Origin: Epiperipatus broadwayi
Lineage: Eukaryota; Onychophora; Udeonychophora; Euonychophora; Peripatidae
NCBI GenBank assembly: GCA_028023455.1
Contig: JAQFVV010012535.1
Coordinates: 866,001-930,000 of the forward strand
Reading direction: 5' to 3'
Length of the DNA: 64,000 nt
Part shown: piece after piece, positions 59,670 through 64,000 of the stretch
Layout: the number at the start of each line of letters is the position of its first letter
Numbering within the stretch: the stretch's first letter is position 1
Translations under genes and position numbers: made by a program
Notes under the pieces: generated by a model
Database searches by the model: none
What the model was told of the DNA's origin: nothing
What the model saw: the letters and a program-made list of their open reading frames with translations, nothing else

Positions 59670-59875
59670 AAGCAGATCATGATTCTGTGATATGAACAGT
59701 GCATATGATGTAGTGATGTAATTTGTTCAGGAAGGTTAAAAAAAATAAAAGTTTAAAAGAAAAACAAAACAAAAATGAATGGCATAAAGAATGAAACAGG
59801 CATTTCAAAGAAGATGGAGTGGGGTCATGGTGTGGATGGAGAGAGAAGCTTACTAAGTCAGAAAACAAAGGAAAA

Positions 59876-61339
59876 ATGGTGAACGTAGAAACTCAGGAAA
59901 CAAAAAAGAAAGCCATGTTAAAGCAGCTATTCGATATGATCAAAGAACGAATAGAAAAAGAGGACAAACAAAGAGAAGAAGATATCAAATGGAGAGAAGA
60001 AGATAAAAAGAAAAGAGACAAACAAAGAGAAGAAGATATCAAATGGAGAGAAGAAGATAAAAAGAAAAGAGACAAACAAAGAGAAGAAGATATTAAACAG
60101 AGAGAAGAAGATAAAAAGAAAAGAGATAAACAAAGAGAAGAAGATATCAAACAAAGAGAAGAATATAACCAAAAATGGGATAAACAAAGAGAAGAATATA
60201 ACCAAAAATGGGATAAACAAAGAGAAGAATATAACCAAAAATGGGATAAACAAAGAGAAGAATATAACCAAAAATGGGATAAACAAAGAGAAGAATATAA
60301 CCAAAAATGGGATAAACAGAGAGAAGAAGATAACAAGCAAGCAATAGAAGTAAACCAAAGAATAGAAAAACAAATTATGGAAGCAGTGGAAAATCAAAAT
60401 GAAAAGTTAAACCAGTTGATAAAGGAAATAATTCAGTCTAAAAAATTGGATGAGGAGGAAACTTTGGAATTTCCAACCAAAGATATTTTAAAGGAATCAC
60501 AAATTGAATCTCCTATTACTGATGAAGCAAAATTTGAGATTGTTAAAAAAGAAGAAATTGAAATTACAAAGGGTGATTTTGAAATTGTCAGTCTACCTTC
60601 AGGAAAACTTCTGATTGTGGAATATACCTCTAAAATTGAAAAGAAAGAAGCAGTATATACAGAAGCTGAGACTGAAATATCAAACACAGCAAAAGAGTTT
60701 CAAATGGATGAAAATAAATCTAATAAAGCAAAATTAAAATCTTCTGATCTTCAAGAAGATGAAAAACATGAAAATGAACGTAATCAAAAACTTAATTCTC
60801 ATATAACTAAGGAACTGTCCAATATAGAAGAAAATGTTTCAGAAAAATTGTCTGATATATGCTATGAAATAGTAACAGAGATAGAGAAAGAAACCATAAA
60901 TTGGAAAGAAAAGTGTGTTAGTCCTCAGCCATATATAAAAATTATAAACAAAAGCTTAATAAACTCAAATCAAAAATTGAGTACAGACAAAAAATATATA
61001 AAGACAGTTATTAAAAATATAGTTGCTTACACAGGAAAAAACACCAAAAGGGAATCTGAAAACTCGGGATTTATCAGTGTGAAAAGAATTAAGCAACAAG
61101 AAACCTTTACAAATACTAAAAAAATAATTACTATGGCAGAAGAACCATTTAAAAGGAAACTTTTATGTAAAAATGAAATACCACCATGGAAGAGGAACAG
61201 GAGAAAATCCACAGATGGTGTTCATGGTCCATATCGGACGCGTATAATTAGAAGATCAAACAGTAACAAGGATCTCCAAAGAAAATACAGAAGTGAAGAA
61301 GCAAGACACCACAGTAATAAATTTTTAACAAAAAGATGA
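59876..61339 (+). CDS. Repetitive coiled-coil protein of the LTR retrotransposon (gag-like position)
   Basis: 487 codons from the first in-frame ATG (59876); the open frame extends 19 codons upstream to a GTG but has no earlier ATG. It is the only long ORF between the LTRs and sits where gag normally lies. Residues about 30-165 are charged tandem repeats: an 18-residue unit (KQREEDIKWREEDKKKRD) about four times, then an 11-residue unit (KQREEYNQKWD) five times, predicted to form a long helix or coiled coil. A Glu/Lys-rich middle follows (DFEIVSLPSGKLLIVEY), and a basic, Arg-rich end (WKRNRRKSTDGVHGPYRTRI) that could bind nucleic acid. No capsid fold, zinc knuckle, protease, RT or integrase is recognisable. 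Some gypsy Gag proteins also start with such coiled coils. The frame stays open for 46 more codons after the TGA. Confidence 0.75.
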   Translation: MVNVETQETKKKAMLKQLFDMIKERIEKEDKQREEDIKWREEDKKKRDKQREEDIKWREEDKKKRDKQREEDIKQREEDKKKRDKQREEDIKQREEYNQKWDKQREEYNQKWDKQREEYNQKWDKQREEYNQKWDKQREEYNQKWDKQREEDNKQAIEVNQRIEKQIMEAVENQNEKLNQLIKEIIQSKKLDEEETLEFPTKDILKESQIESPITDEAKFEIVKKEEIEITKGDFEIVSLPSGKLLIVEYTSKIEKKEAVYTEAETEISNTAKEFQMDENKSNKAKLKSSDLQEDEKHENERNQKLNSHITKELSNIEENVSEKLSDICYEIVTEIEKETINWKEKCVSPQPYIKIINKSLINSNQKLSTDKKYIKTVIKNIVAYTGKNTKRESENSGFISVKRIKQQETFTNTKKIITMAEEPFKRKLLCKNEIPPWKRNRRKSTDGVHGPYRTRIIRRSNSNKDLQRKYRSEEARHHSNKFLTKR

Positions 61340-62024
61340 TCCAGAAGTATGTCACCTCATAATACAAAGAGGACTATAGGAGAACTGATCATGATCCTCA
61401 GTCTCCCAAACCAGGTTGCAGTTATGATTCAGAATAAAATAGAGATAGCTGATGGAAAAGGGTTTGTGAGTGTGATGTAGTGATGCATGAACTTGTGTTT
61501 TTCATGTTGAGATGGTGGATGATTGAGCGGAGCTGCTTGGATGCATTGTGTTATGATGCTCTGAAGTATATGCTCGGCACTATCCCGACCTGGATGTTGT
61601 GCTCCAAGAGTAGTCCAGCAGTGCGTATATATAGGTCTCATGTATAGGCCTTGGTCTCATGGATAGGCCAAATGATAGCCCCTAAGACTCACCGAAGCTG
61701 AGCAGGGTTGGCTGAGTGCCAAATTGATTTTTTTTCTCTGGCTCCTATTCTTGGTTGGATGATGCTTCTAGGTACAAGAGAGGTAGTGCTTAAAAATGAG
61801 ATATTTTCTCGTGACATCATGAGGCGGTGTGTACTGGTAGTTTGTGCTTGGCCATCTATTTGTCCCAGCATTGGAGGCTATGGTTCATGTATTCACTTTT
61901 CCAGCTCATCTTACCCATTCACCAGCATATCTAAAACTAGGCAGTACTGAGAAATAATGTGTATTGTATATGGAATGAAATCGTACTTCCACGCGATTTC
62001 ATCCCAAAATTTGGTGAGGGGTAA
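61340..62024 (+). other. Internal 3' region of the LTR element, ending in a purine tract
   Basis: The region is non-coding apart from the 46-codon in-frame extension after the TGA (61340-61481). At 61692-61712 cgaagctgagcagggttgg resembles the box A part of 5S rRNA, but only over about 16 bases. The end ggtgaggggtaa (62012-62024) is the likely polypurine tract priming plus-strand synthesis. Confidence 0.6.
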
Positions 62025-64000
62025 TGAAACAGATATGCTGTTCCTCATATAAATATTCAATAACCCCCCCCCCCATTTAAAAATGTCTAGCGTGATTCAG
62101 TCTAATTGGGAATGAAATAAAAGCTGTGATTTGTTTAAAAAAAATCATATTTTTAATTTTGTGATTGATGGAATTGAATAAAATGTTAAGTCATCTTATT
62201 TTTTTTTATCTGTCTCAATAAAAAGAAAAGAAATTAATTATCCAATCATTAAAAAGAAAGAAAAAAGATACTTGAGTTAAACTGAGGCAGTATTCAAATC
62301 AGGCATGTCGTCGGAAGAAAAGAACTTTTTTTTTTCTCTCGTCTTACACAGAGAAGCAGAACATATTAAATTTTTTTTTAAAAAAAAAGTGTATTACTTA
62401 ATTCTTTTGATACATTAAAATAAAGCTTGAACAAAATGTGAAAATGGAAAAAGAAAGCTTTACTAGAGGAATTATAATAACAATGGGGTAATTTAGCGGC
62501 TTCACTCTCTCCACGCTATGCCATGACTTTCCATAGATGAAATAACCTGCCTTATTTAGAGTAAACTAGACTGCAAAACTGGAAGGTAATTATGTTATAG
62601 GAATGTTTAGACATTTTTTACCATAAATTATAAATTGACATCATGAAATATCTACATAAAAATTATTTTTATAAAATATTAAAACATATTTATCATATGT
62701 TATGAAGTGAATTTACAAAACGGTTGCATACGTTTTGTTTAATAAAATATTAGGACATCTTTATCATACGTTATAAAATGAAGTTATGAAATAATTACCT
62801 AGAATTTGTTTTATAAAATATTAAAACATTTTTATCATATGTTATAAAGTGAAGTTATGAAATAATTATGTAGAATTTATTTTGTAAAATATTAGAACAT
62901 GTTTATCATACGTTATAAAATGAAATTATGAAATAGTTATATGCAAATTTATTTATAAAAATATCTGAGTGTATTTACTATATGGATTAGAAATGCTCCA
63001 CAAGCCAAACAGAATTCATGTGTATGAATATACCCTTATATTTGACTAAATTAGAAATTCTTTAATTACTAAATTATAAATGCTCTACAAGCCAAACAGA
63101 GTTTATGTGTATAAATATACCTCTATATTTGACTAAATTAGAAATGCTTTAATTACTAAATGATAAATGCTCCACAAGCCAAATAGAGTTTATGTGTATG
63201 AATATACTCTTATATTTGACTAAATTATAAATGCTGCAATTACTAAATGATAAATGCTCCACAAGCCAAATAGAGTTTACGTGTATGAATATACTCTTAT
63301 ATTTGACTAAATTATAAATGCTGCAATTACTAAATGATAAATGCTCCACAAGCCAAACAGAGTTTATGTGTATGAATATACTCTTATATTTGACTAAATT
63401 ATAAATGCTGCAATTACTAAATGATAAATACTCCACAACCCAAACAGAGTTTATGTGTATGAATATACTTTTATATTTGACTGAATTATAAATGCTTCAG
63501 TTACCAAATGATAAATGCTCCACAAATCAAGAATTGCTAAGTTTAAATGTTTACCAATCAATAATGATTCATAAAATAATGAAATGCTGTATAAACCATA
63601 AATGCTTGACTGTTTCCAAGCTTCTTCTCATAAATGAATTCAAAATGAACTATTGTTAAATTAGAATGTTTCCAAGCTTCTTCTCATAAGTGAATTCAAA
63701 ATGAACTATTGTTGAATTAGAATATTTCCAGGCTTCTTCTCATAAATGAATTCAAAATGAACTATTGTTGAATTAGAATATTTCCAGGCTTCTTCTCATA
63801 AATGAATTCAAAATGAACTATTGTTGAATTAGAATATTTCCAAGCTTCTTCTCATAAAGGAATTCAAAATGAACTATTGTTGAATCAGAATATTCCCAAG
63901 CTTCTTCTCAAAATGAACTATTGTTGAATTAGAATATTTCCAGGCTCCTTCTCATAAATGAATTCAAAATGAACTATTGTTGAATTAGAATATTTCCAAG
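62025..64000 (+). repeat. 3' LTR, first 1976 bp, cut by the window end
   Basis: Nearly identical to 56535-58818. It has fewer 87-bp units (63000-63530) than the 5' copy. The far end and the second target duplication lie outside the window. Confidence 0.9.

Noticed and set aside
59819-59875. Upstream 19-codon extension of the coiled-coil ORF
   Set aside because: It begins with GTG and has no in-frame ATG; a eukaryotic start at the ATG at 59876 is more likely.
59893-60397. Minus-strand frames of 147 and 156 codons
   Set aside because: Antisense shadows of the repetitive coiled-coil ORF.
61692-61712. 5S rRNA-derived SINE start (aagctgagcagggttg)
   Set aside because: The match to the 5S internal promoter covers only about 16 bases and the flanks do not continue it.

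Overview
This window is strongly AT-rich eukaryotic DNA, probably from an invertebrate and most likely an arthropod. The evidence is the mix of RTE-like and other non-LTR retrotransposons, Penelope-like elements, Ty3/gypsy elements, a Helitron, a hAT-like element, tRNA-derived SINEs and many foldback repeats. I cannot name the species. I find no convincing host gene, rRNA, functional tRNA or CRISPR array. Almost everything I can identify is a mobile element or its remains, often nested.

Layout. 1-2 kb: two head-to-tail non-LTR fragments (-). 3.4-5.45 kb: a decayed Ty3/gypsy gag-protease-RT relic (-). 7.3-10.5 kb: two Penelope-like C-terminal remnants, an RTE reverse transcriptase core with a frameshifted YADD box, and a 170-bp palindromic MITE. 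11.28-27.04 kb: one very large, diverged inverted repeat centred near 20.5 kb. Its left arm carries a three-LTR retrotransposon (13769-16829) with an intact 5-bp target duplication, its centre carries a SINE, and its right arm carries two (ATT)n arrays around a LINE tail. 28.2-36.6 kb: foldback elements, RTE-like endonuclease and RT relics, a SINE inserted in one RTE relic, and an 812-bp hAT-like element inserted in another. 37.5-41.9 kb: GC-richer unidentified segments, a possible solo LTR, small MITEs and alternating purine-pyrimidine repeats. 44.8-45.7 kb: a young foldback element with 197-bp arms and a 299-bp direct duplication. 46.5-47.4 kb: a SINE and the 3' end of a Helitron. 48.2-52.3 kb: a decayed non-LTR element (-) in which ORF1 zinc knuckles, endonuclease and RT can all be traced. 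55.4-56.5 kb: another foldback, a perfect hairpin and an RT fragment. 56.5 kb to the end: a recent LTR retrotransposon.

The 56.5-64.0 kb element is the best preserved. It has a 2.86-kb LTR packed with three minisatellites, an exact tRNA-Lys-type primer-binding site that recurs five times as a decaying 55-57-bp tandem repeat, and one long ORF (487 codons from its first ATG) coding for a repetitive coiled-coil protein. A purine-rich tract and the first 1976 bp of the 3' LTR follow. It shows no RT or integrase, so it is presumably mobilised by a relative.

The most unusual structures are the giant inverted repeat, the amplified primer-binding site, the three-LTR mosaic and the number of long foldback elements, several of which sit in (TA)n tracts. 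All alignments were made by eye, so no percent identities are given.
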